DNA of 23,201 nt from a virus. Of this stretch, positions 15,987 through 23,158 are shown in pieces (position 1 is the stretch's first letter; every line of letters starts with the position of its first letter). The position numbers and the translations under genes were made by a program. Where the stretch lies: positions 1 through 23,201 of the IMG/VR virus record IMGVR_UViG_3300025647_000281, one strand, 5' to 3'. The notes beneath the pieces were generated by a model. The model was not told the origin of the DNA. It was given only the letters and a program-made list of their open reading frames with translations, and ran no database searches.

Positions 15987-16666
15987 TATAAACCAAAATT
16001 ATTAATCATTTCCCAATCAATAGGCTGAAACTCAGCGTAAGTATTTTCGTTGATTAAATTTGAATCATTTATAAAATCATAAAGAGTAACTATAGATTTG
16101 CTGTCGTTAAAATAATCTATACCAACTAAGCCTCTTTTTACTACTATTTCTTTAGTTGTCTCTTCTCCTTGAACAAGAGTTACAAACTTTCTCCATGCAA
16201 AAACTACTTTATTTGTAGGCGGTACAGAAACTGCGTTTTTAGAGCTTTCTATTTGATGCCCGGTTAAAGTATTTGTAATGTACTGTTTTTGCTCGTAGAA
16301 ATAATAAACATAATAAGCTAATAAACTTCTATTGTATTCGCTATTACTAAGAGGGCTCTTAAATCTTAAACCTTTCCAAGTTTTAAATCTGCTTGAATTT
16401 TCTGGGTCTGTATAAGTTTTGCCATTCATTAAATCATCCCATTTCTGGTCAGAGTTAGTATCTATTAGCGATTCTTGACTTTCATCTATATTTAAGATTA
16501 AGTCGTTATACAAACTAGGTCCAAGACACTTAAGTAAACAATCTTCTTCATATTCATTTATAAAAGACTCAACTTCCTCTATAGCTGAACTAGAAGCGTT
16601 TGACGCACTTGGTTTAGCTTCTGGAATGTATATTTCCCCTTTATAATATGTTCTATTGGTTATCAT
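15986..16666 (-). CDS. Head-tail connector (adaptor) candidate
   Basis: A 226-residue, mostly helical protein. After a short start (MITNRTYYKGEIYIPEAKP) come helices typical of phage connector or adaptor proteins that bind beneath the portal: VESFINEYEEDCLLKCLGPS near 32-51, WDDLMNGKTY, and YNRSLLAYYVYYFYEQKQY near 111-129. A tail-like C-terminus follows. The pattern is one I associate with Bacteroidetes phage genes after the capsid gene. It lies between the capsid-linked small gene and the tail terminator candidate, as expected for a gp6-type adaptor. The ATG follows the preceding stop by 27 nt, and its stop overlaps the next ATG. Confidence 0.55.
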   Translation of the reverse strand: MITNRTYYKGEIYIPEAKPSASNASSSAIEEVESFINEYEEDCLLKCLGPSLYNDLILNIDESQESLIDTNSDQKWDDLMNGKTYTDPENSSRFKTWKGLRFKSPLSNSEYNRSLLAYYVYYFYEQKQYITNTLTGHQIESSKNAVSVPPTNKVVFAWRKFVTLVQGEETTKEIVVKRGLVGIDYFNDSKSIVTLYDFINDSNLINENTYAEFQPIDWEMINNFGL

Positions 16667-16693
16667 GTTTACTTAAGTATTAAGAACTAAAAA

Positions 16694-16891
16694 TTATTTA
16701 GAAATATTTTCTGGAAAATACTCTACTAATTTTTCTTTGATTTCAGCTACTTTTTTAGCTATAAGAGCTTTAGCTGTTGACATGTGGTATGTTTCTAAAT
16801 CACCAGTTTTTTTGGTACCCCAAGATTTAGTGAACTTTAAAACTACATATCCAGTTTCAACTTCTTTAGCTTTTTTTTCATTTTCTGCCAT
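16694..16891 (-). CDS. Small capsid-adjacent protein, 65 residues
   Basis: A short charged protein encoded right after the major capsid gene. Its core GYVVLKFTKSWGTKKTGDLE, followed by YHMSTAKALIAKKVAEIKE, fits the widespread small phage pattern of a beta hairpin carrying a Gly-Asp turn, then a helix ending in a Val-Ala-Glu motif. Such genes commonly sit beside capsid or connector genes in many phages. The role is not established; a minor head component is plausible. The ATG is preceded by AATTAAACAAATATATATATT, an A/T-rich leader without Shine-Dalgarno. Confidence 0.65.
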   Translation of the reverse strand: MAENEKKAKEVETGYVVLKFTKSWGTKKTGDLETYHMSTAKALIAKKVAEIKEKLVEYFPENISK

Positions 16892-16904
16892 AATATATAT
16901 ATTT

Positions 16905-16920
16905 GTTTAATTGATTAAAC
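16905..16920 (-). repeat. AT-rich inverted repeat just after the capsid gene
   Basis: GTTTAATTGATTAAAC is a 7-bp inverted repeat around a 2-nt centre, or 6 bp with a 4-nt loop. It lies four bases beyond the capsid stop and before the 65-residue gene. It has no U-tract after it on the minus strand, so it is not a convincing terminator. It may protect the capsid message or be chance in AT-rich DNA. Confidence 0.35.
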
Positions 16921-16924
16921 TTTA

Positions 16925-18139
16925 TTAAGCTGCTTCTATAGCTGCTTGAATTGTTGCTATATCATCATAGATGAAAGCATTTTGGTCTAAATTCTTAACG
17001 TATTGGTAAAATCTACTTTCACCTAACATTGTAAATTCATTTGTAATAAACTGACTGTTTATCCATCCAATACGAATACTGAAAGGAACATAGTTTACTA
17101 CATGATACTTACTCATGTCAGCTACAAATACTTTACCTGCTGGAATTTTAGCCCAAGGTCTAATAGTTACACCGCCAATATTAACTTGGTTAAATAACGA
17201 TGCTTGAGGATATAATGGTAAGTTATTACCATCCTTAGCTGATTGAAACTTTAAAAAGAAATCAATTGGACTAACCATTACTACGTTTGGCATGTAGTGA
17301 GACTCATCAGTATAATTCTGAGTAGTGTAAATATCCGTAATAGCAGCATTAATAACATCCATGATGTTAGTTGAGCCATTAGGTAATTCTCCAGCCATAT
17401 CTCCAGCAACAAAAGTTCTACCGTAAACAGTTGCTCCTGTTGGTAATGAACCTGTACCTGCTGCAAAGAAAACTGCATTTACTTTAAACAAGTCATGTTT
17501 CTTTTGAAGATACTCTCTAGCTATAGACTCTAAACGAGTATAGTCAGTTACTGCTTCTTCAGTTAAAATTTCGTAAGCAGCTACTTTTTTAGGAGTAGGG
17601 TATCTAGTTTCCCATTTGAAATCAGCTTGAGGCTTAGTTCCTCCTTCAGCTACAAATGCATAACCGCCTTCTTTTGGAATCATTTCTGTATAACTAGCAG
17701 ATGGCTCACTAGTTGATGATGTTGTGCAAAGACTTAATAAGTCATTGTCATTTCTTAAGTTAAAAGAACCTAAGTTAGCTCCACGTACAACAGGTACAGT
17801 TTCTGCATCTGTTCCGCTACCAGTTGTGATTGTCCCTACAGCTTTATCTGTAAAAGGATCGAAAACAATTTCTCCAGAACCATTCTTGTGAATCTCCTTG
17901 ATTTTTTCTTTGTTTTCTTTTAAGAAAGCTGAAAACTTTTGTTCTAAAGTTTCTAATTTAGCTTTTTGTTGGCCATCAATAAAGTCCTGCAAAGCTGTAC
18001 CTTGAGTCTTAACTGCTTTAATGGCTTCTTCAAGCTTTTCTTTAGATGCGCTTACTTCTTGTAAATCTTGTAGATTTTTTTGAACAAGAGCAAATTTAGC
18101 TTCTAAACCTTCTTGGATTTTTTTTACTTCTTCATCCAT
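16925..18139 (-). CDS. Major capsid protein, HK97 fold
   Basis: A 404-residue capsid subunit. Residues 1-90 are a charged coiled coil (EEVKKIQEGLEAKFALVQKN), which matches the delta or scaffold domain of HK97-type proteins that is removed by the prohead protease. The mature part begins somewhere after about residue 90. It carries the family pattern: EMIPKEGGYAFVAEGGTKP near 152-170, VAAYEILTEEAV with DYTRLESIAREYLQ, and a C-terminal half with MPNVVMVSPIDFFLK, VTIRPWAKIPAGKVFVADMS and RIGWINSQF. It follows the protease gene by 91 nt, the standard portal-protease-capsid order. The longer spacing contains no clear promoter or terminator. Confidence 0.93.
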   Translation of the reverse strand: MDEEVKKIQEGLEAKFALVQKNLQDLQEVSASKEKLEEAIKAVKTQGTALQDFIDGQQKAKLETLEQKFSAFLKENKEKIKEIHKNGSGEIVFDPFTDKAVGTITTGSGTDAETVPVVRGANLGSFNLRNDNDLLSLCTTSSTSEPSASYTEMIPKEGGYAFVAEGGTKPQADFKWETRYPTPKKVAAYEILTEEAVTDYTRLESIAREYLQKKHDLFKVNAVFFAAGTGSLPTGATVYGRTFVAGDMAGELPNGSTNIMDVINAAITDIYTTQNYTDESHYMPNVVMVSPIDFFLKFQSAKDGNNLPLYPQASLFNQVNIGGVTIRPWAKIPAGKVFVADMSKYHVVNYVPFSIRIGWINSQFITNEFTMLGESRFYQYVKNLDQNAFIYDDIATIQAAIEAA

Positions 18140-18230
18140 TTTGTTAAAATTTCTATTAATAATTAATTTTTAGTTAAACCTTTAAAGTGTCTCAAGACGG
18201 CTTTAATTCAATCATGTAGTGCTTTAGCGG

Positions 18231-19019
18231 CTACTTAATAGACAACCAGTTTTTAATTGCTATTAATTCTTTATTTTCTGCAAGAGTATTTTTAGTCTCT
18301 TGTTTAATTGATATTGTTGGAGTAACAAAATTACTACCCATTGGAACTGCTGAACCTTCTATTGCTTTAGCTTCAGTAATAGCCCAAAACCATTTTCTAG
18401 CTTCTAGTTCAGATTTATTAGCAACCATTGGAGCATATTTTTCCCATGCTTCAAATTGAGCGCCGTAATCTTCATCATTAATACACGTTACTATTTTAAC
18501 GTATCTCATACCAACAGAATGCTGGTCAACATTTCCTTTAGCATATTGTTCGTGCATATACTCGTTACGCTCACGTTTAATAGTAGAATTAAAAACTAAA
18601 GCTTGTGTTTTACCTTCTGCTTCGTAACCTAATTCTCTCCATAAGTAATCTTTAACATAAACATCTAAATCATTTTTATCAGCTATTATGCTGTCAAAAG
18701 CCATTCTGTGCTCTCTTAAATGCTTTAAGTTTTTATTCTCTTTTAAAGATTTATCCCATAAACCTTTAATATGAACATCACCATGCGAATCTAATAAATT
18801 AGTCGTATTAATAACTAAATTAGCTTTAAAAGATTCTTGTTTCAATAAGTCAACAGCTTTGCTAGCTAAACCAAAAGACTTAGTGGCTACAGGCATAAAC
18901 ATAAATCCATCTGCTTTCTTAAAAGATTGCTTCTTAGCATAAATTATTTCGTCTTCTTTCTCTACAAGATAGTCAAATAATTCTTTGTCTGTTTTAAAAA
19001 CTGGTATTTCTAAATCCAT
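18231..19019 (-). CDS. Prohead (maturation) protease
   Basis: A 262-residue protease of the HK97-type prohead serine protease group, which trims the capsid scaffold domain inside the assembled prohead. The family signature pieces are in order: a strand and loop TTNLLDSHGDV near 72-82, the candidate catalytic His in LKHLREHR (about 98-105), the candidate catalytic Ser168 in QHSVGMRYV, and a terminal EAKAIEGSAVPMGSN (216-230), equivalent to the usual EiS-V-P motif. The N-terminal 60 residues are extra. The C-terminal 30 are polar and may interact with the scaffold. The gene lies between the portal and the capsid gene, and its ATG is one base after the stop of the 44-residue small ORF. Confidence 0.85.
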   Translation of the reverse strand: MDLEIPVFKTDKELFDYLVEKEDEIIYAKKQSFKKADGFMFMPVATKSFGLASKAVDLLKQESFKANLVINTTNLLDSHGDVHIKGLWDKSLKENKNLKHLREHRMAFDSIIADKNDLDVYVKDYLWRELGYEAEGKTQALVFNSTIKRERNEYMHEQYAKGNVDQHSVGMRYVKIVTCINDEDYGAQFEAWEKYAPMVANKSELEARKWFWAITEAKAIEGSAVPMGSNFVTPTISIKQETKNTLAENKELIAIKNWLSIK

Positions 19020-19020
19020 G

Positions 19021-19155
19021 TTATTTTGTTATTAATTTGCCACTAGATTTCTCTAAGTCCTTTTTTATGCTTAGATTTTTTAAATCTTTAGCTTCACTTT
19101 CAGACAACTTTTTATGAAGTTGGGGGTTGCGATTCTGTTTGCTTTCCTTGTTCAT
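19021..19155 (-). CDS. Small basic protein, 44 residues, overlapping the portal 3' end
   Basis: A short ORF starts with ATG inside the last 44 bases of the portal gene in another frame and ends one base before the protease ATG. The protein begins MNKESKQNRNPQLHKKLSES, is strongly polar and basic, and should be a single helix in its second half (EAKDLKNLSIKKDLEKSSG). It exactly fills an otherwise unexplained 92-nt gap between two tightly packed genes, which supports it. There is no clear leader because the start lies in coding sequence. The function is unknown; a small scaffold or coupling peptide is possible. Confidence 0.55.
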   Translation of the reverse strand: MNKESKQNRNPQLHKKLSESEAKDLKNLSIKKDLEKSSGKLITK

Positions 19156-20374
19156 TTCCATTGTTTTCTAATTTTAATTCATTTAATTGCATGGTTGAAT
19201 CAAATCCACATATTCTTAAAGCATCTTCTTCAGGCACACCAACTAATAATAAAGCTTTTAATGCACCAGCTTTTAAAGTTATAACTTCATATCTTTCTTT
19301 TAAGATAAATTGCATTATTGGCAAGTGTTCAAAACTGCCTTTTAAAGTGTACTTTAAATCTAAATCTCTATTAAAAACTGCTACTGCACTATTTAAAGAC
19401 GACTGCATCTCATTTTGTACATAAGATACCATTGATTCTTTAAAGTTATTGTAAGTTGTCTTTTTAGCTTCTAGAGACAAAATATCTTTAGGTATATGTA
19501 ATGCTGTGTAAATTAAATTACCATCAACTTTAACACTTTCATCTAACCCTAAATCTCTTAATGCTATATGCATAGATTTCCAAGTTAAATCAGCTTGTGT
19601 TACAACGCCTCTTTTTCTAGAGAATGACAAACCCAACTTCGAATTAAAAATGTTTTCAATGTCTCTTTTTTCAGCTACACCTAATGGAAAACTTTCTTTT
19701 TTACCAGTTATTAATTCCTTACCATTACTTTTTAATATGATGTTTTTAGCAACCATACTATCAAGCGTGTTAATAAGTGTTTGTCTTAAGCCTTCTATCC
19801 TACTAACAACCTTAAACGGATTTTTATGCATCATATTAGGTAAATCGTAAAAGAACAATAAGTCTTTTATCTTTATACTAATATTTTCGCCGTCTTTATC
19901 GTAGATTATTTTATTTTCCATTATAGAAGCTTTATTGCTTCTAAATGATTCTTCATTAAAACCTGATGGCCATTCTATTAAATCGTAATTTAATACAAAT
20001 AAAGATTCTGGATTATCAAAACCTATTATTTTTTTACTATAAACTACAGCTACACCTTGAGCTATCATTATAAACATTAAAGTCTCTAAAAAGTCTTCTC
20101 TTGTTTGATAGTTGTTAGGTTTTCTTAATATCTTTAATAAATCATGTTCTGCTATTTCTTTTCCTGTTGAATTTCTAACAACAGAAAACTCAGCTTGCGA
20201 AAATAATTTCGATACGAATAATATGGCTGGTGTTAAAATTGGATGCTTCTGTGCTAACTCTAAGTTTGACATAGAACTCGTCCAATCACCTATCGCTGTC
20301 ATATCATAAAAGTTTTCTCCACTTTCATTTCTAGTCCAGGATGGCCACGTTATTTTTGGAAGGCTTAACTTCAT
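19112..20374 (-). CDS. Portal protein, HK97 gp3-like
   Basis: A 420-residue portal subunit. The dodecameric portal is the DNA gate at the unique capsid vertex, used by the terminase and then by the tail. The family pattern is seen from NLELAQKHPILTPAILFVSK (37-56), through ILRKPNNYQTREDFLETLMF (81-100), to the stem and wing region with LHIPKDILSLEAKKTTYNNF, and then helices rich in small residues (ALKALLLVGVPEEDALRICG). The end is polar and disordered (NGNEQGKQTESQPPTS). It lies between the large terminase and the protease as expected. A TATATTTG box five bases before its ATG is a possible promoter, which would give an almost leaderless message. Confidence 0.92.
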   Translation of the reverse strand: MKLSLPKITWPSWTRNESGENFYDMTAIGDWTSSMSNLELAQKHPILTPAILFVSKLFSQAEFSVVRNSTGKEIAEHDLLKILRKPNNYQTREDFLETLMFIMIAQGVAVVYSKKIIGFDNPESLFVLNYDLIEWPSGFNEESFRSNKASIMENKIIYDKDGENISIKIKDLLFFYDLPNMMHKNPFKVVSRIEGLRQTLINTLDSMVAKNIILKSNGKELITGKKESFPLGVAEKRDIENIFNSKLGLSFSRKRGVVTQADLTWKSMHIALRDLGLDESVKVDGNLIYTALHIPKDILSLEAKKTTYNNFKESMVSYVQNEMQSSLNSAVAVFNRDLDLKYTLKGSFEHLPIMQFILKERYEVITLKAGALKALLLVGVPEEDALRICGFDSTMQLNELKLENNGNEQGKQTESQPPTS

Positions 20375-20379
20375 AGTAA

Positions 20380-20387
20380 CAAATATA
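20380..20387 (-). promoter_or_regulatory. Candidate Bacteroidetes -7 element before the portal gene
   Basis: TATATTTG on the minus strand matches the Bacteroidetes consensus TAnnTTTG. It lies in the 104-nt gap between terminase and portal, the largest gap in the packaging/head region. The box ends five bases from the portal ATG, so a transcript from it would be leaderless or nearly so. The nearest upstream TTTG lies 30 nt away, outside the usual spacing. Support is therefore partial. The rest of the gap is A/T homopolymer-rich with nothing else recognised. Confidence 0.3.
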
Positions 20388-20478
20388 ATAAATTATAAAG
20401 ACATAAAAAAACTTTTTTCAAACTATTTTCAACTTATTTTGTATTTTTTTTCTTTTACTCAATTTTCAGTATTGACAC

Positions 20479-21762
20479 TTATACTTTTATGTTTAAATAC
20501 TTAACAAGATAAGTTATTATATAACGTAAAGCATCCATGTAGTGGTCATCACTTTTAACAGGTTGGTCAGTTGATTTACCGTATCTATCTATATGCCATG
20601 AGTAATTAGCATATTCTGAAGCAAATTTTTCGTCTAAAACATAGTATATAGAGAAACCTTGAGTAATTGAAATACCTGATTCTACAGAACCTGGACCTTT
20701 AAAAGCTCCTACAGCTAATTGACCAGCAGTTGCTAATATATCTATATAAGAGCTTTTAGCTGAATCACAAACTATAAGACTTTCTCCTTTTTTAATTGAA
20801 TCTATTCTAGATACTACAGTAGGTAACGAATCATCTAAGCTTGTTAACGCCTGATAAAATCTAGGATAAACATAAAAAGCTCCATTACCATCGTATTTAA
20901 CTTCTACAATAGCAGTTGGATTTGATGTTCCGAAATCAAGACCAAAATAACTTGTATAATCTAATTCGTTAAAGTCTTCTTTAGTTATGCCTGTCCAGCC
21001 TCTATATATTCTATTTGGTTTTTCAGAACCTAAACCTAAACCATATACTAACCACATATACTGATTAGCTGTTTTACGTTTAACATTAAGAGGATGCGGA
21101 GGTGGTTGATTTTCTATTGATATAGGCTCATCTTTATAAAATACTTCGGAACCTCTTATTTCATAACTATCTGGTAACCACGGTTCGTATGATAATAATT
21201 GCTTAACAATATTTCTAGGACAAAAAGCGTTATTTTTAAATGTTGAATGTATAAAAACAGTATCTGGGTCATTTCTATAGTTCTCTAACCAAAAGTCTTT
21301 AGAAGGGTTGTAATCACATATTACTTTATCTGCTGTTCTTTGCGTTATCTGTAAGTAAACGTCTTTTGAGAACTCAGTAACTTCGTTGAAATATGATATA
21401 TCTTGAGCACCACCTAAAACTTTACCTATACTATCAGCTCCTTCAAATAATATTTCTGAACCTGTTTTTTTATAAGTAAATTTTCCCTGCTGTTTGTTTT
21501 CTTTAAAATCTAAATATACTTTTTCATCGAACATTATTATTTTCTTGAAGTCCTCCATTACTGTAGCTCTACATGTAACTTTAGTGTCTCTCCATACAGT
21601 TATTTTTATTCTTCTTTTTTTCATCAACTCAGTCATGAGTATCTGTAATATAGAATAAGTTTTAGATGACCTTGAGCCACCCATTGAAACTATCTGCCTG
21701 TATCTTTGATTGTAATATACTTCGGAAGTGAATATAAATGTTTCGCTTACTTGTAAATTCAT
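20479..21762 (-). CDS. terL: Terminase large subunit
   Basis: A 427-residue packaging motor and headful or site-specific nuclease. The N-terminal ATPase has a Walker A GGSRSSKT at residues 28-35 and a Walker B-type strand ISYFNE (122-127, with Glu127 the likely catalytic base). A coupling region follows (VICDYNPSKDFW). The C-terminal RNase H-like nuclease shows the three acidic sites: Asp276 in YFGLDFGTSNP, Asp333 in LIVCDSAKSS, and Asp406/Asp410 in SDDHYMDALRYI. Length and motif spacing suit the PBSX-like (Terminase_3) group. It directly abuts the stop of the upstream membrane-protein gene. The leader AATTAATTTGTTTTAA carries no Shine-Dalgarno sequence. Confidence 0.96.
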   Translation of the reverse strand: MNLQVSETFIFTSEVYYNQRYRQIVSMGGSRSSKTYSILQILMTELMKKRRIKITVWRDTKVTCRATVMEDFKKIIMFDEKVYLDFKENKQQGKFTYKKTGSEILFEGADSIGKVLGGAQDISYFNEVTEFSKDVYLQITQRTADKVICDYNPSKDFWLENYRNDPDTVFIHSTFKNNAFCPRNIVKQLLSYEPWLPDSYEIRGSEVFYKDEPISIENQPPPHPLNVKRKTANQYMWLVYGLGLGSEKPNRIYRGWTGITKEDFNELDYTSYFGLDFGTSNPTAIVEVKYDGNGAFYVYPRFYQALTSLDDSLPTVVSRIDSIKKGESLIVCDSAKSSYIDILATAGQLAVGAFKGPGSVESGISITQGFSIYYVLDEKFASEYANYSWHIDRYGKSTDQPVKSDDHYMDALRYIITYLVKYLNIKV

Positions 21763-22182
21763 TTAAAACAAATTAATTATAAAACTTATAATAGATATTA
21801 TACCTATTACACTAGTTACTAATAAACCAATAAAATATTTAAACCCAGGTTTTCTTATATCAAATCTAATCCAGTCGTAATTATAAAAATTATTCCAATT
21901 AAGACCATTTACTATTTCCATGATATAATCAGCTTTGTCTTCAGCGCGATGAAACTCATCTTCTATGTCTTCAAATTTATCTGGGTTATTTAAAAATGCT
22001 TTATTATATTTTAAAAATGCCCATATTAACTGTGGCCTACTTATTAATGGTTCGTTTATAGTTATAATAGGAGGTGTTTTTTCATCACCAATTATAATTG
22101 TTATTAGGTCTTTTTTTGAACAATCTTCTAAATATTCTTTAAAAGACTTATCTATTTTAAGTGTTTCTACTTTTTTTGCCAT
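21763..22182 (-). CDS. C-terminally anchored membrane protein in the packaging module
   Basis: I do not recognise this 139-residue protein. The first 110 residues are soluble and charged (DKSFKEYLEDCSKKDLITII, then EDIEDEFHRAEDKADYIMEI). The last 25 form one strongly hydrophobic segment (FIGLLVTSVIGIISIISFIINLF) ending at the C-terminus. That is tail-anchor topology with the bulk probably cytoplasmic. It has no signal peptide. The gene abuts the large terminase start and follows the nuclease gene by 4 nt, so it is firmly in the packaging operon, where membrane proteins are uncommon. A superinfection-related or membrane-docking role is possible but only a guess. Confidence 0.7.
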   Translation of the reverse strand: MAKKVETLKIDKSFKEYLEDCSKKDLITIIIGDEKTPPIITINEPLISRPQLIWAFLKYNKAFLNNPDKFEDIEDEFHRAEDKADYIMEIVNGLNWNNFYNYDWIRFDIRKPGFKYFIGLLVTSVIGIISIISFIINLF

Positions 22183-22186
22183 TTTA

Positions 22187-22537
22187 TTAGTATTGTTTTA
22201 TTATTGAATTAACTATTTGTGAAAATGTTGATAAATCTCTTATTATAAAATACTGAAATCCATGTTTAGAAACTTTTTTCTCCCAATCTTGCTGTTTTTC
22301 TGACTGAGTTCCAGTATTTGTTTTTAACTCAAAACAAAATGTATTACCTTTATACATAAATAGCATATCAGAAACACCAGCTACTACACCAGTCATTTTA
22401 AATATCTTGCCTTGTAAAGCAGACCTAGCTCCACCGTTTGGAACAGCAAATAATAAACCTCTTAAATCTTTATGAGTGTTATTAAACCACATGTAACATT
22501 CGGCTTGTATTGCATCTTCTGATTTTTTAGTTGCCAT
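22187..22537 (-). CDS. VRR-NUC domain nuclease
   Basis: A 116-residue stand-alone VRR-NUC protein of the PD-(D/E)XK nuclease superfamily. The family signature is complete: an N-terminal helix with EDAIQAECYMWF (Glu7 and the following region), VPNGGAR at 32-38, GVSDM with Asp57, FELK with Glu70 and Lys72, and Gln82/Gln83 in the following helix. Phage VRR-NUC proteins are thought to act as structure-specific endonucleases, perhaps resolving branched DNA before or during packaging. Here it is encoded just before the terminase, which fits that idea. Its ATG is one base after the stop of the small terminase candidate (TAATATG), and the leader is CAATTAAAACAATAAT. Confidence 0.9.
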   Translation of the reverse strand: MATKKSEDAIQAECYMWFNNTHKDLRGLLFAVPNGGARSALQGKIFKMTGVVAGVSDMLFMYKGNTFCFELKTNTGTQSEKQQDWEKKVSKHGFQYFIIRDLSTFSQIVNSIIKQY

Positions 22538-22538
22538 A

Positions 22539-22961
22539 TTATTGTTTTAATTGTTTAGGTATATCTTCTAATTTTATTATTTCTTTTTCACCTTTAGCAT
22601 TTATTATAACTGTTTGAATGTTTATAATATTGTCAGGTGTTTCGGTATCTCCTTCTTCAACTCTAGTTATTTTAGGTTTAAAATGTTCTAAAAGCTTTAT
22701 GTAATTTCTAGCAAAATCTTTATCAGGCATTTCGCTTATGACTCTTATAAATCTTTCAGTTAAAGAACCATCAATCATTTTCTTTAATAAATCCCATTGA
22801 GTCTCTCCTTCTTCAACTCTTTCTTTTATTACAGTTAATAATTTATTTTTTTCTTTATCTGGAACACTAGCTATTCTAGACTCCATTTTGTTTTTTAATT
22901 CTTCATTTATAGAATACTCTTTAGCTTCTTTAAATAAGTCTTCGTTTTCATCATTAGCCAT
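22539..22961 (-). CDS. Small terminase subunit candidate
   Basis: A 140-residue charged protein. It is helical over residues 1-105 (FKEAKEYSINEELKNKME, EKNKLLTVIKERVEEGETQW) and contains SLTERFIRVISEMPDKDFAR then NYIKLLEHFKPKITRVE near 65-101. This pattern is one I associate with genes upstream of the large terminase in Bacteroidetes phages. The C-terminus carries a short beta section (NIINIQTVIINAKGEKEII). Small terminases recognise phage DNA and load the motor. Position in the packaging operon supports this, but no DNA-binding helix-turn-helix is obvious. It overlaps the preceding small gene by 8 nt. Confidence 0.5.
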   Translation of the reverse strand: MANDENEDLFKEAKEYSINEELKNKMESRIASVPDKEKNKLLTVIKERVEEGETQWDLLKKMIDGSLTERFIRVISEMPDKDFARNYIKLLEHFKPKITRVEEGDTETPDNIINIQTVIINAKGEKEIIKLEDIPKQLKQ

Positions 22962-23127
22962 TCTTATTGTTTCTTTCGTTCCACATTTTTTTGCTAATAG
23001 TTATATAGTCACGCATCATTCCCTCTACGGTCTCACTCATTTCCACTTCATTTTTTACACACTCTATTTTAAACATCATTTTAATTTCTGTATCTATAGT
23101 TAGTGTTGTCGCTACTTTTGTTGCCAT
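22954..23127 (-). CDS. Ribbon-helix-helix (Arc/ParD-like) DNA-binding protein, 57 residues
   Basis: A complete small gene. It begins MATKVATTLTIDTEIKMMFK, where ATTLTID is the DNA-contacting beta strand of an RHH fold. Helix A follows (TEIKMMFKIECVKNE) and then helix B (MSETVEGMMRDYITISKK), with the Met-Ser-Glu-Thr turn that usually starts helix B. RHH dimers bind operators; in phages they act as repressors of their own or neighbouring operons, or as small terminase-like DNA binders. It is the first gene of the visible packaging operon and overlaps the next gene by 8 nt. Its leader is AAATAAAACAATAAAG. A TATATTTG box lies 23 nt upstream, so it could regulate its own promoter. Confidence 0.75.
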   Translation of the reverse strand: MATKVATTLTIDTEIKMMFKIECVKNEVEMSETVEGMMRDYITISKKMWNERNNKNG

Positions 23128-23150
23128 CTTTATTGTTTTATTTACATATA

Positions 23151-23158
23151 CAAATATA
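23151..23158 (-). promoter_or_regulatory. Candidate Bacteroidetes -7 element at the head of the packaging operon
   Basis: TATATTTG on the minus strand fits TAnnTTTG and lies 23 nt before the RHH gene ATG, a sensible place for a promoter. Upstream, TTG at 23183-23185 is 24 nt away, slightly beyond the usual 17-23 nt, so the -33 element is weak. The rest of 23128-23201 is AT-rich intergenic sequence with nothing else recognised. Confidence 0.45.

Noticed and set aside
17281-17478. Minus-strand 65-codon ORF inside the capsid gene
   Set aside because: It is fully contained in the well-supported capsid gene in another frame, and its composition is Leu/Gln-rich with no family pattern.
18183-18205. 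Hairpin (GTCTTGAGAC flanked by AAAG/CTTT) in the gap before the capsid gene
   Set aside because: Only a 3-4 bp core with an internal mismatch and no U-tract; too weak to call a terminator.
19161-19850. Plus-strand ORFs of 66-87 codons opposite the portal gene
   Set aside because: They are antisense shadows of a clearly conserved portal protein, with no promoter or leader signals seen.
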